Source of the DNA: Adineta ricciae
Taxonomy: Eukaryota; Rotifera; Eurotatoria; Adinetida; Adinetidae
Assembly (NCBI GenBank): GCA_905250025.1
Contig: CAJNOJ010000144.1
Coordinates: forward strand, 196,454 to 260,453
Direction: 5' to 3'
Length of the DNA stretch: 64,000 bases
Shown here: positions 48,991 through 61,426 of the stretch, piece after piece
How the letters are laid out: each line of letters starts with the position of its first letter
Position numbering within the stretch: the first letter of the stretch is position 1
Translations under genes and position numbers: made by a program
The notes under the pieces: generated by a model
The model's input: the letters and a program-made list of their open reading frames with translations, nothing else
Databases searched by the model: none
Told to the model about the DNA's origin: nothing

Positions 48991-49292
48991 CGAAAATTCA
49001 CAAATAATACGATAAGGATTCAATCAAATTTCTCTATTTGGTCGTTCTCCCAGCCATCGGTCGATCAACAACAAATGAAATACTTAATAATCATTTGAAT
49101 TCATCAATACAGTGCACCATTCATTTATAAGTGCTACATAAGAAAATGTTTGACCGTATTCAAAAAAATAGGGTGTGAATAAACGCATATATGAGTGAGT
49201 TAGATCAACTAATGATCATCATTCCATCTGTGTCCACACCCTCACCTTTGACTACATAGCTGCTGTTGTGAAGTGTTTGGTAAGAGAGAACA

Positions 49293-51113
49293 TTATACTT
49301 TTGTATTGTTAATGGTTGATATTATCGGTATTGTCTTCTTTTCGGAAAAAGCCAGATAGCTATAAATTACACCGAACAGAGATCTCTCAAAGCTCAACAC
49401 GTACACTCACCTCATAATAAGCAATGGAAAAAGACCGAGTAGAGCTAGGACAAGAAATACAAGTCCAGGTAAGAAGTGCAGTGATGCATTGTAGATGGCA
49501 TTCGACACGGCCTCCATCGCTTTATCGCCACCTGCTTCGATAAATGCCGCAGCAATGAAAACAATGGCATATTCGTGTGGCTCGACAAGTCTGCTCAATT
49601 TAGATCTTAGTATCGGCATCGTGATAAAAAAGAAACTTCCAATGAATGCACCTAGAATAGAATAGATCTGATGTGTTATCATTCAAATATAAAATGCATT
49701 TAATGTAAGCAAACCCATGTAGAGCAACCAAGTTGACTTAGCCAATCCAAAGAGAAGGAGATCACTGACGAGGGCAAGCAAGCCAATAATGGGTAAAGAA
49801 TAGGCCTTGTCTAACTGTTGTTTTCTAAGTAAAGTGATTATGAGAGTGAATAAGCAGGCACTGATCGCATGAGTTGTTGCAAGCAAACCAACGTCAAGTG
49901 CATTCATACAAAACGGACGTCCATAGGCAAAAAGAGAAAACATGGACATGTAACCAAATAACATAAGCAAAAGAAGAATGTTAGTGATGCTGATTAGAAG
50001 CAAGTGTTGTTGATTGTGACCCGGACGTTTGACAAGAAATACTTGGATACAATGAATTATTGGTTGAAGACGGATAGATGTGATTTGCAGAATGAGAGAT
50101 TTGTTGCGCCTAGACACAAAAAGAAGTTGACTATTTTTTCTCTACTCTCAAATTATTATGAACATAAACGAGCGAAGTGTTCGCTAGAGACGAAGTCCAT
50201 TTTGTTTTGTGTATTTCGTAAATATATAGATAAGAAAAAAAACTCACATGTTTTGTACAGATTCGGGTTGTATAAACAGTACGTAGAGCATGCCAATAAC
50301 ACTTAAACCAAGACAGACGCTTGTTGGAATAGTATAAAGAAAATGTTGTAACCATAAACCAACGGCAAGGACCGGTACAACACGAGCTACTAGAGTGACC
50401 ACCTCAGCTATCAAGAATGGCCGAGTTCTCTTCGACTCATGTGTACAATCGGTAATGTAAGCAAGTGCACTCAACATAACGATTCCAAATGAACCAAATA
50501 AGGCTTCACATGCGTGAGCAACCATTAGCCACCCATCAGGAAGATCGTGCGTTATGATAATTAACATGAGTGAATATCGAACTACTTTACCTGTAAATGG
50601 TAAGAAAAGTAATGGTCGTCGGCCAATAGTGTCACAATTCGAACCGAGTAAAACAATGGCAAATAAAGATGGTATAAGTGTGGCAACTGAGTTTTTCACA
50701 TTGAATTTTGCGGCGTTTTGCTGTACTATGTTATAATCAGTTCCAGTAGATGTATATTCATGAAGATACCAATAGTCAGGTGTCGAAGTCGACGATTGAT
50801 GACATGTAGTTCTTTGAGATCTGTCCGAAACATCGAGTCCATACTGCCGTTCGTAGCGACGCACAATAAAATCGTTCAGAATTAGAAGATCAGGCGCGGA
50901 AGCCAATGTAATTAATATTAAACAGGGTACAACAAGCCACCACTGAGATGTAGATGAAACCGGTCCAGAAACATTTCTAGTTTTTTTCCTGCCGGACAAA
51001 AACACTGTATTTGTGTTTACTTCACCATCATTTACTGTTCGTCGAGGCTGTTTCGTACGATTATTATCATCATCGATAACTGGAGTAGCCAGACGATATT
51101 GATGGGTAACCAT
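49293..51113 (-). CDS. SLC46-like MFS transporter, outer copy
   Basis: Exons 51113-50248, 50109-49715, 49651-49411, 49359-49293 with introns of 138, 63 and 51 bp; 522 residues, the same exon lengths as the inner copy. Intron 1 is 22 bp shorter. Substitutions are scattered and conservative in the helices (for example A to T, L to I); the SKLSRLVEP block and GRRPLL are unchanged. Both copies therefore look functional. Substrate unknown. Confidence 0.8.
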
Positions 51114-51916
51114 GATACAAACTCAAGTAAAAAACATTATATGAAGCGATAGTCAATGTTACATTTGTAACTTTTACGACCACCAACTAGTCTATCCTTC
51201 ATACTTGAATGTAATGTACGTCAGGAAAAGAAAAGAAAAGAAAAAATGGTTCTTTTTAGTGACCGTAATCATTCATCAGAAGCAATTTTTTCTTTTATTC
51301 AACGAGAGGAAGAGGAAAAGGAAGAAAAAGAAAATGTGAACTATCAACCTGCTGTCAACTATAAAGAATAAGTGTATACAAGGACAACGAAACTATACAA
51401 TCTTATATACCACGTTCAAAAGCAATGTGGAAGACGGTGTACGATACTTGATATCAAGTACATGAGTACAGAATTCATAAATTCAATTAGCTTCTTTCAC
51501 TAATTATTCTAAGTTGAATTATAAAGGATGTCCTTTAATCTCGAACGAACTAGAAATACTAAAGTCACTAAAAATAAATAAAAGGAAGCTCCAGGTGATA
51601 AAGAGAAGTAACACAATGAAATACGCTTGAGCTTTGAGTACGACCAACGCTCGATCGCGATATTTTCTCAAATCACAACAACACTTGACAAAGAGGAAAG
51701 TGTTCTTTTCATGTATTTTTTGTATATGAATAGTTGAGAATAAACCATCGACAATAAAACGAATAATAATCAATTAGACTTTTTTCTTCAAAGACCGCTT
51801 TAGTTTAAACCGACCGGTTCACATAAAAACGGGGAAAAGAATAGACCTTGAAATGAAATCCTTTATTTTATTTATTTTTCGTTCAAAATATTCAATCTTG
51901 GAATTCAATTATTTTT
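51114..51916. other. Upstream region, no gene seen
   Basis: Counterpart of 43805-44614, with the shorter AAAAG run. No coding signal. Confidence 0.4.
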
Positions 51917-52160
51917 TTAATCCAAAGCATAAAGATTCCCTTCAACATTAAATGATAAACCAGTGGGCCAATATAATTTTTTGGATTCTTTTCCTCTTGT
52001 ATTTTGTCCAACAATTATCTCGTCTTCGTCTCTGCTTTCACACCAGCGTACAATTCGATGATTATACGAATCCATAATGAAAATGTTTTCATTTTTGTCG
52101 ATGAAAACCTTTGAGGAGAAAAGAGTTGCTGTAGTTTATTTCCTTCACTATCACCGGCGA
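51917..52160 (-). pseudogene. NHL-repeat protein relic, outer copy
   Basis: VFIDKNENIFIMDSYNHRIV, RWCESRDEDEIIVGQNTRG and KKLYWPTGLSFNVEGNLYAL read through without the TAA found in the inner copy, and it has nine extra bases (three residues) after the Trp-Cys. A frameshift upstream of the blade is shared with the inner copy, so it is still a relic. Confidence 0.7.
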
Positions 52161-54911
52161 CAGTTTATCCATATTGTTTCCCTCTTCTCAACTCCGTATC
52201 GGAAAATTCAAACACACTTATGCTCATTTGCATTGATGATCCGATTGGTTGATCATCTTCACTGTGATCAGTTTCACCTAAATAAACTTTCAGGACGTTC
52301 TGAAACGCCATACTCGACACGAAATGTTGTTCCAAGTTTTAAAATGACTCTCTCTACGTCTTCATAAGCCGTGCATCCCGAAACATTCTTCCCATTTAAA
52401 ACCTCAAATCGAAAAAGTGTTAAATGAGAATGATTTCTAATCAATTTCTGAATAATATCAATGGATAAATAATACGAATGTACAGTTCACAATGTTATTT
52501 TCTGGTTTCTGAAGAAATTCTTTCCAATATCATTCGAAGTTCCACGCTAAGCATTTCCTCGAACGACAGGTAATTTGTGAGGGTGTGAGTATCTGTTATA
52601 AAAAAAGATCAACAAAAATTTTGAATATCTTTTCAAATGAGCGCCAGCATTCCATTCGTCTGAATTGACAGTTGAATAAACAAGATATCTTTCGCCATTT
52701 GTCAGCAGATGAACTGCTCATGATCATGATTAGAAAAAAACATTCATAACAAAAAATAGCGACGTTTGAGAGTGCGAAACCAACAAGTTGTTTAATGAAA
52801 ACACTCTTGTTTCACGATGTTTCTTCCAGATTGCCGTATTGATCTGCAATAAATGCTCGACATCGATACAGATTTACAACATTTTAGTATAAACAGCTAT
52901 TCCTATTACACTACCGAAAATGGTTTATGTACTTGATTAAGAAAATTTTGGAAAATGAAAACACATGATATGGAGGGAGGAGGAAGTGCAAAAGTCGCCT
53001 AACCCTAAAATTTGAATAACTTCTTTACAACTCCAGCAAATGATCTGATATTTTTATCAATGATAGAGACATGCCTAGAGAAACTCTTTGTTAAGTATTA
53101 CCAGAAACCTCATCTAGGAAAAATTGACTTCTTCCTACAAATGAGAGAAGAATCGTATTCGATTAGCGCAGATAATTCAATCAGAATAAATATAATAAAT
53201 CATATGGAAAAAAATAGCTTGTCTGTTTGTGTCAGAGTCAAGGGTTAATGGTTAGAAAAATATCTTTTTCAAAAACGCTCAAAACTTGATAAAAACATCG
53301 TCCGGAAAGAGTCTTGAAGGTATGCCTCGGTTTGGAAGGAGAGACGATGTGTTCAAAGATGTGCGAAATATTTGATAAAAATGCCACGTGTCGTTAAACT
53401 CTCTTCTCTTTCATATGCAAAAAAGGTCAGAAAACATAACTGGGCCGTTTGTATGATCGTTTTTATGCTTGCATTTCACTGATTACTACACGTACTCGTA
53501 CTAGGCAAAGGTATACAAGTGGATTCTCTATGACACTCCATTGAAAAACATCGGTAATGAGTGATTATAAACCTAGAACTAGCGCTTTGTTAATCATGTT
53601 TCTCTGTGTTTGTCTTGTCACTCAAGTAAATAGTTTTACAAACATTTTTCTCAAAACATCGTCTAGAAAGCTTTTTATTTCAAGCCTGAGATTCTTGACA
53701 ATACATCTATGTATACTCATGTATGAAGTACTCACAAGCATAGAAAATCACAATTGCGACACAACAAAAATATCTGTTCTCCACAGTCGAGGGTTAAGTG
53801 AATCGACACGACGAGCGCTACTTGCGGATTTTCAAAATTCTGAAATATGCGTACGATGGGCCGCTAAGAGTTACCTATTTATAAATACTATTCTCTTAGA
53901 TTATAGTACATATCAATAGAGCAAACTTTAAAAAATCTCCAATGAGTATCGCACTCATCCCTGTTTCGGCCAAAGTTTGCAGACAGAGTATTTTAACTAT
54001 AGAAAACGATACTAATTTATTTGATATTCTAGTAGAAAGCCCACTTATTTTTTATTCTCCTCGCACACTAACTGTTCTAGAAATCTTTGTCTATATACTA
54101 CAAAAAAGCTTAGTAATACAACTATTTGACATCTAGTGTTTCATGCTCGATAAACTAATCACATCTTATTTTGAGAAATTTCAATTTCAATTTTGGCGAA
54201 GCTGAGTACAGATGGAATGGATTGGAGTAGTGTATTTCTCTCTTATTTTTAATTCTGAACCTGTGTGTTATCGATCCAATACGGTGAAAGCAAATACTTC
54301 TATGTATATGTGAATATGCAAGAATAGACGATAAACTTTTACCTACACATATCATCCAGAAAACATCTTTATTTGTATTCAAATAATAAATGATTTATTA
54401 TATTTATTAGGCGTCTCCATTATAAACGACTCTACATTGAACTACTTGTAGAAAGATGAATACATCTTTCATGACATACAGTAAATCGATTAATTTTCGC
54501 AAGACATGATATCATAGAGCAATTTTTCGAGATAATTATCATGAAACATAATCGAGTTAATTGAAGTGTAAATAAAAGGCATGTTAATCGTCATAAAAAG
54601 TATATTAACATTTATTATCCTACATTATTTACGTACTGAAAAATTCGGTTTTGACACAAGAATGGATCGTCAGAAATATTCTATCGAATGAAAAAGGACA
54701 TGAAAAATTCTATCCTTGAAGAAACACTTTTGGTTTATGAATAGCTTCCAATTGTACATATTTTGCGAGTTTGGATTTATCTTATGTCTAAAATTTAAAT
54801 GTGCATGTGGTTTTATTTCAAATCTTCACCGCCCATTTCACAACAAAATAAGAAAAACTGATTGAGCAATGGTTAGTTTGAATATACATGCAGAATGTTA
54901 ACTATCACGCA
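52161..54911. other. Gene-poor region including a 620-bp copy-specific segment
   Basis: Up to 53875 it belongs to the duplication. Segment 53203-53825 is absent from the inner copy; it contains the start of a 120-codon frame (53557-53919, +) with a hydrophobic leader, ALLIMFLCVCLVTQVNSF, but the frame runs out into shared non-coding DNA. I do not call it a gene. Beyond 53875 nothing is recognisable. Confidence 0.4.
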
Positions 54912-54968
54912 TACCCAGGTCGAGAAATCCCATATTCGGATCCAACATCGGATTTGTTGACCTGGGTA
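54912..54968. repeat. 57-bp hairpin with TACCCAGGTC ends
   Basis: TACCCAGGTC at the left and GACCTGGGTA at the right are perfect inverse complements; inside, GAAATCC pairs with GGATTTG. One arm of the same sequence sits at 46007-46016, exactly where duplication similarity ends. Confidence 0.75.
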
Positions 54969-55216
54969 ACTAAATTCTTATATTGTGTCAAAGATAAAAT
55001 TTGTACTTCATGGTTAACTTGACATTTTTTCTGTAAAATGATGAAAATAATCCAAGCATTAGTAAAATATAAGTTGGTTATCATAAATATTAAATTAATA
55101 TTCGTGACGCTGGATTAATTTAGTAAGCGAGCTGAAATACATATATAAAAGCTAACTTCGGGAACATTTTCTATTGTATAAAAATCTATCATATTTTTCT
55201 CAAAATAACAAATAGT
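54969..55216. promoter_or_regulatory. Probable promoter of the 55217 receptor
   Basis: AT-rich 250 bp. A TATA-like TGTATAAAAATC lies about 40 bp before the start codon. No other site can be named. Confidence 0.3.
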
Positions 55217-56176
55217 ATGAACAATAGTTTGACTAATACAACACTTTTATACTATGAACAGTTTCCTCTTCCATATCCTATCCGATTTTGGATCTATCTT
55301 ATTTCAAATATCATATCATTACCTTTCTGTTTATTTACTCTATATCATCTCCTATCGAATCGAACTCTTCGTTATTCATTAAATTATCATGCTATTATAG
55401 TTATTCTCTTAGTCGATTTGATTATGGAATGTACTAGTTTTCCACTTATAATCTATTACTTTAGACGCAATGGTCATTGGAACCCAACACCTCCATATTC
55501 TCAACTTTGGTCATACGTTACTTTTGGATTATTTACATCAGAAGCGATTATTTTTGCTTGGTGTACTATTGAAAGACACATACTTATTTTTCATAGTCGA
55601 TGGTTATTAAATAAAAGAAGACGAATTCTTCTACATTATATACCACTAGCATTTCTTTCTCTCTATTGTTTTATTTATTATGCTCTAATTATTTTTTATC
55701 CATTTTGTGAATATTTTGATTTTCAATCAATGGTTATTGGTGTCCATTTACCTTGTATGTTCATTGATCCAGTATATGCGAAATACGATCTTTTATTTCA
55801 TCAAATAGTTCCAATATTTCTTATTAATATCTCTACTTTTGCACTTTTCTTTCGTTTTATACGACAAAAAGCGAATCAACGAGGACATCTTCAATGGAAA
55901 AGGCAACGAAAATTGATTATTCAAGTCTTAATGATTTTCATTAACTTTAGTGGTTTTCAATTTCCATGGCCCACTTCGAAATTATTTAGTATATTTGGCC
56001 TATCATTCACTTCATTCGAACTTATTCAAAACTATATGTTCTTCTTTGAATGTTACGTTGTATTCTTATTTCCATTGATTTGTCTCGGAACAATACCTGA
56101 AATTCGTAAGAAACTGCGGCAGCTATTCTATTGCAAAAGACAACAACGACAACAGAAAGTTATACATTGCAGATAA
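55217..56176 (+). CDS. Class A G-protein-coupled receptor
   Basis: Single exon, 319 residues. The short N-terminus has two N-glycosylation sites (Asn2, Asn7). Seven hydrophobic segments follow: about 24-46, 54-76, 98-118, 138-162, 195-217, 230-250 and 265-290. The DRY site after helix 3 reads ERH (119-121, CTIERHILIF). A basic loop (RQKANQRGHLQWKRQRK) lies between helices 5 and 6; helix 6 has NFSGFQFPWP. There is no NPxxY; helix 7 has FLFPLICLGTIPEIRKK, with IPEIRKK as the usual helix 8 start. This belongs to the divergent receptor families expanded in bdelloids; the ligand is unknown. It is not closely related to the receptor at 11897. Confidence 0.8.
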   Translation: MNNSLTNTTLLYYEQFPLPYPIRFWIYLISNIISLPFCLFTLYHLLSNRTLRYSLNYHAIIVILLVDLIMECTSFPLIIYYFRRNGHWNPTPPYSQLWSYVTFGLFTSEAIIFAWCTIERHILIFHSRWLLNKRRRILLHYIPLAFLSLYCFIYYALIIFYPFCEYFDFQSMVIGVHLPCMFIDPVYAKYDLLFHQIVPIFLINISTFALFFRFIRQKANQRGHLQWKRQRKLIIQVLMIFINFSGFQFPWPTSKLFSIFGLSFTSFELIQNYMFFFECYVVFLFPLICLGTIPEIRKKLRQLFYCKRQQRQQKVIHCR

Positions 56177-57008
56177 CTTCAACATAGTGACACAGATTGT
56201 ATACGTCGAATGAGAATGAGAATATCATATTACTGTATACTAAGTGTACTCCAAAATTCCATACAAATCGTCAACATGTACTCATCAGCAGCTTTTGAAA
56301 CGTTGCGTGCTCGTTTTCTTTAACAATTCAACGGTTTCATCATATTTGGGTGCGATGATGCATACGCACACGACACATACGCATAAGACATCAATGCGTC
56401 ATTGTTTTATTGCGTTTCTTGGTTCGAAAAAACTAATTTATCAGGATTCCTATGTCGTGAAAATCGGCGACTAATGAGCAGGTAATTGAGCACGTACGTG
56501 CTTTCAATTATCTTTATTCAACAACAGTCAAATACTTTGAGTTTCTACTACAGAAAAAAAAAATGATATTTACAATAAAACTCACGAGATAATGCACATC
56601 CTTTTACTGGTAAACATCATTCATACAGTAAAATTGGCAAAAAACAATTGAGTTTGAATAAAAAAAGGCACGTTAGAAAAGCAATTGCTTCGACACAAGA
56701 AATATAATATAATGGAACTTTAGATGATGGAATATCATTTCATTTATTACAATTCTATAAATTTCGGTTACCGTGTTTTGATTCTAAAAGAAATCATCGA
56801 TTTCTGACAAAAAAAATCTGGCTCAGTATATCGCGCTATATTCACTGGCTTTCAAATGATCTCCAGGAGATATGACTTGACATTCACTCCAACTCTCGTT
56901 CTTTATTTCTGATAAAAGAGAATAATATAAAGATTCGATTAAATAAGAATCATCAAAATATGAGCATGGTTCATTTTAGTAAAAAGAATGTATAGTCACA
57001 AGAAAGGT
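56177..57008. other. No gene seen
   Basis: Space between the GPCR and the 3' end of the SLC43-like gene. A CA-rich stretch (ACGCACACGACACATACGCA) is at about 56363. No coding signal. Confidence 0.4.
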
Positions 57009-60000
57009 CTACGTTTGAGCTTCAGTCATTTTCGTGTCTGACACTTCATGCTTCTCTTTCTTGAATATTTTTAGCAATATTTGTACCAAATGACAAGACA
57101 TGACCATCACTAATACCAGTACAATTACCCAAGCCTAATAAAATAAGTATTTTCATTTTTTCTATCTAAAGATGAATTTAAAAACGTGCGCACCCTCCAT
57201 GATTCTGATATATCGTCGGTCAAGAGGACAAGTGCATACTGAATGAAAGTTATCGCACCTCCCACTGTCCACATAATACCAGTCAGTCTTCCAATATACT
57301 CCGATGGAAAACTAAATAGATATGAAATCGGTTCTAGAAAGAATCACTTGGAAAAGTGTGAACGAATGGCATATATACACTCTTAAAATCTCATTCGTGT
57401 CTTGTAAAAGAAACTTACAAAGTCGCTACCACGGCTTGCGAACCAGCTACAATTGTTGAACGTGCAATACAGTTTATGACCAAAGCCGGTATGATGACAT
57501 TCGCTGTCACAAACATACAGATAATGCATAGTGCAACATTCGATATCCATGAAATTGTTTGGACTATTAATATGTTCAATAGTTGTTGTTTTCCATCTGT
57601 GAAGAAATGAATCATCGGTGGAAAGGTACATGTATATAAAAATATCAATAGTATTTTTAAGATCCTGTATTGAAGCTCATTCAGGTGAAAGAAGTTAAAG
57701 TCCTCAAAAAGATTTTTCAACACTGAAGAAACGAAAAACTTGTCTGGAACTAATGTGTGAGCATTTTATTACATCATAAAATATAATGTTCTTAATACCA
57801 TAACAGTTCTAATCTCGGTATTTTTCAATAAAAGGAAAAGAATTCTAGAAAGAGTGTTATATTAGTATTTATTTCGTCTTGTTCTCAAGAAGAAGGTTAA
57901 TAATTTGGTCATTTTTTAAGTTCATCACATACATACACAAACGAGAGATGAAGACATAATCAGTAACAGTAGTTATAGATAGACACCAAGATAATAAATA
58001 AAAGATATATGGTACAACTTCAGTAAGGCATATCTTTCAACTAAACATATTATACATTGTTTATTCATCAACAACTCTCCTACATAGATACTCTTTGTCT
58101 TGAAAATTCACTCGAAAATAGATGTTGCATAGCATTAGAATTCTGTCTTATTTTGAAGAAATTCTAAAGAGTTTCTGTGTTGTCGAGATAAAACCTAAAA
58201 GTTTTGTAAAACTTTAAGTTAAAATGTGTCAAATTCATATGATACACGATTAAAATCATGATATTTCTTGAAGCACTTCATTAAAACTTACGAAAAAAGA
58301 CTTGCTATTTGTAATCACTGACAATCATATGACCTGATACTCTGTAAAGAAGACTCACTCCTTTCTGCAAAATGTTAAGAAACGTGTTTGATGAAATCCT
58401 TCTCGACTTTTCATCAAGTATTGTCAAAAATCGTATGGTAAACTACTTACTTTTCATAGCGTTGCGTCCAAGAATGAAACCATTGATCGGACAAATAACG
58501 AGTGCTGAGAGTGTCGATACATTAAACGCAAACGTATATTGATTGGCTAAAATAAAAGTAATTACAAATCATAGTATTTACTCATTCGATTTTATTATCA
58601 CAAAAATATTAGCTGCTCTACTCACTTTTCAAAAGCCTCTATCATTCTATGAATCGATTTTCAGTTCATAAAACTCTCAAAAATTGTTGTACGTTGAACT
58701 TTCGCATCTTTTCTTTGTAAATTTAATTCTCTATAATAATTCAAAATATCTTATTTTGTGATTAACCCAGATCAAACATAAAATAACAGAACTAAAAATG
58801 GTTAGGAAATTCTATAGACAATGTAATAAAACACAGCGACTGTTGAACACATATTTTCTAGAAATCGATATCCGCCACATTGAAAACTACAGTCTGGTGT
58901 CACTATGATATCCACTAAGTCTTCTGTTATGCCTATATTCTCGTCAACAAGGAGTGCTTGTCAAATTTACAACTGATTACCTAAAACGGTATTTTGATTC
59001 GTTATGTAATGTACCCATGGATACCAAATAACAGACAGCAATACACTTGGTAGCAGTAATACGCTGAGAAAGAGAACTACTAATATATATAAAGGACTTA
59101 ACAAATGATTCCAAATGCCAGTGCGCTGATAAATTTTAATATACCACTTAGTTTCAGAGTCCGTTATGTCTGCTGATGAAAGAGAGATGTTCAAAGTAAT
59201 TGATCCAATTCAATAGTGGATGCTTACCGTTGGTTTGTGTTAGTGCTTGTTCAAATGTTACATTAGTCCCATAAGGTAATTTACATAACGTGAATTTCCA
59301 ATCCAGGAACAAAAATGCAGAGACAAACAGTAGTACCCCAAATGACATCCATATATATGATAAATGTCCGATAGTTGCATGTCCATCATCGATTAATCTC
59401 TAAAAGTTTTTTTAGAAAGCAATAATTTACTTAGATTAGTGTTCAATCTTTGATTACACTGGCTTCAAGTAGAACTTGACGAACTCTATCGATTCTACTC
59501 GAGATATTTTTGTCTCACGTTCACTCTTGTTCATACAACAAGCCACCTGAAATATGATGAACCGAGTCAACAGAACTGATCGAGCGAGAAGCCTTTCTGG
59601 AAACGTTCCTTTCGGAATCGATAGCGCGCATCAAATTCCACTTAGAGCAAAATTTTTTATATTTATCTAAACGACTCGATCATGAAAAAAATCTGAATCG
59701 ACAAATTTACTTGAAAAATGGAAAACCACATTGTTGATGATATAGTCGCACCAGCAAATAGCGCTGATATCACTGCTCGAGATGTTGCAAAATATTCGCT
59801 AGATGCAAAAGTTGTGATTAAAACAGCTATGCCACCAATTGATGAGAATACAGTGTGAATGTATAATAAATAGTCTCGACCTAAAGGAAAAAAATGAAAA
59901 ACAAAATATGCAGAAGAGTTTTCCTGTTTCAAGTACCGGATTGAACTAAAGCGAGAGCCAACCATCCCACAACATGAAAAACCCTTTGAAAATTAGAAAA

Positions 60001-60437
60001 CAAATGAAATACAAAGAAAATGTAACTTTAATTACACTCCGATTAGTTTCATAAAACGACAACCAAGCTTGTCAACGAGGCCCCCCACAAGTGCCGATGG
60101 CAAACCAAAGAAAGCGATTCCTAGTGTCAATGCATTCTAAATAGCAAACAGTTATTTAAATTACTAGAAGATTCTGTTAAAATACTTGATATTCGCGAGT
60201 CTGAGCACCACAGTTTACCAGTGCTGCAGCTGTTGTATTGGAAGCAGACGTACAATAGTAACTATAAACACCATACTTTGGTAATACTTTGAATAGTGCT
60301 GCGAAACCAAATATAGTACCAGCAACTAGATTCACTTCTAGCGTTAACCAAATAACACCAATCCACTTTCTACACGAATCTTTATAAGCTGAAATAGTAG
60401 TCATTACGATATCTATAATAGCAAAAGTAAGGAGCAT
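57009..60437 (-). CDS. SLC43-like amino-acid transporter (MFS)
   Basis: Ten exons on the minus strand: 60437-60186, 60136-60036, 59983-59937, 59880-59711, 59399-59228, 59172-58981, 58546-58451, 57596-57419, 57311-57194, 57134-57009. All phases agree; 483 residues. Signatures in order: CRKWIGVIWLTLEV (start of helix 1); a luminal loop with several Cys; LGIAFFGLPSALVGGLVDKL and GCRFMKLIG (helix 2 and MFS loop); TSRAVISALFAGATISST; YPWVHYI; SALVICPINGFILGRNAMK; and FPSEYIGRLTGIMWTVGGAI, the best SLC43 marker (FPSE.fG.l.G). SLC43 carriers move large neutral amino acids (or purines, for A3) by facilitated diffusion at the plasma membrane. Five introns are 49-61 bp or near it; those at 58547, 57597 and 59400 are 311-854 bp. 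The first Met is uncertain, as TTTCAG near 60385 could be a splice acceptor. Confidence 0.85.
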
Positions 60438-61426
60438 TTGTGAATCTGAATGCAGATTTTATACGCTGTGAATCAATGGCAAGAGAGTCTTCTTTCTGAT
60501 ATAAATAGTCAATTATACTTCAGCCACATTAGAATAACCTTATCTGGAATCAATGGTTTGCGTGTGGGTACCGGTGTGAAGTCTTTGCTCATACCCACGC
60601 TATCAATTATTTTCAATAATCTATTAGCAGTCGATTGTATGGTACGTAATAAATACGAAAACTCTCGATCGAAATCCGAGCATTATGCGTACTTAAAAAA
60701 GTAGAATTATATCTTCGCTTGTGCGTAATCCTTGATGTGTTTTGATATCGTCTCTTACATTCAACAGAAGGAAAAAGCACTTGAGGGCCTAAGGGTATCC
60801 TCCTAGTGTAGTATTTGCTGATCTAACGAACCCTCCAACAAACTGAGTTCTGTTATGTCTCTAGTATACAAGTGTATGCTAACTTTTTTCTTTAAAAATC
60901 ACTGTGCTCTCATCATCAGAGACGAACTCATGATTTTCCCCGCCATTTCTTGACTGGTTCGTCTCATCTTTGAACATGACCTAGATATCACAATCGCAAT
61001 TCTGCAAGAAATGTTGGGACTTAACTGTACGTAATTTAGAAGAGTTATCGAAGAAACAAACTGATGAACATATTGACCTACTCTGGGAGTGTACTCATTT
61101 TTTAAGTAAACAAAAAGTAAAATAATACTGTTGAAATCAATACTCGTACTTTATAAAGGCTCATTCTGATCTTGTTTATATGGATTAAAAGTATTAACAT
61201 GCTTCTATTGTTGGTTAAAAATCAGCCCATTTGCTCAAGTCACGAAGGACATTGAGATTTCTTATCGTCGAGTTACTTATGGACCACTCTATGCATAGAC
61301 TAATCGAAATTCATCCTTGCTATTATACTTATTTTCAAGTACATCCTATTTTTTGTTTGCTTTCCAATCTTATACGAGAATAAAATTATACAAAAAATCT
61401 AATTTCAAAGCTGTCCATATATGTCA
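60438..61426. other. Gene-poor region
   Basis: Upstream of the SLC43-like gene. Apart from the hairpin at 60560-60600 nothing recognisable. Confidence 0.4.
60560..60600. repeat. GT-rich hairpin
   Basis: GCGTGTGGGTA pairs with TACCCACGC across a 21-base loop. Same style as the hairpins at 6424 and 6598; it lies about 120 bp upstream of the SLC43-like start. Confidence 0.6.

Larger units (their letters stand above)
46280..53875 (+). repeat. Segmental duplication pair 2, outer copy, right part
   Basis: Direct copy of 36626-46005: MFS C-terminus, GPCR relics, SLC46-like gene and NHL relic, in the same order and orientation. It lacks the 2.5-kb segment of the inner copy and carries its own segment of about 620 bp at 53203-53825. 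Confidence 0.9.
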
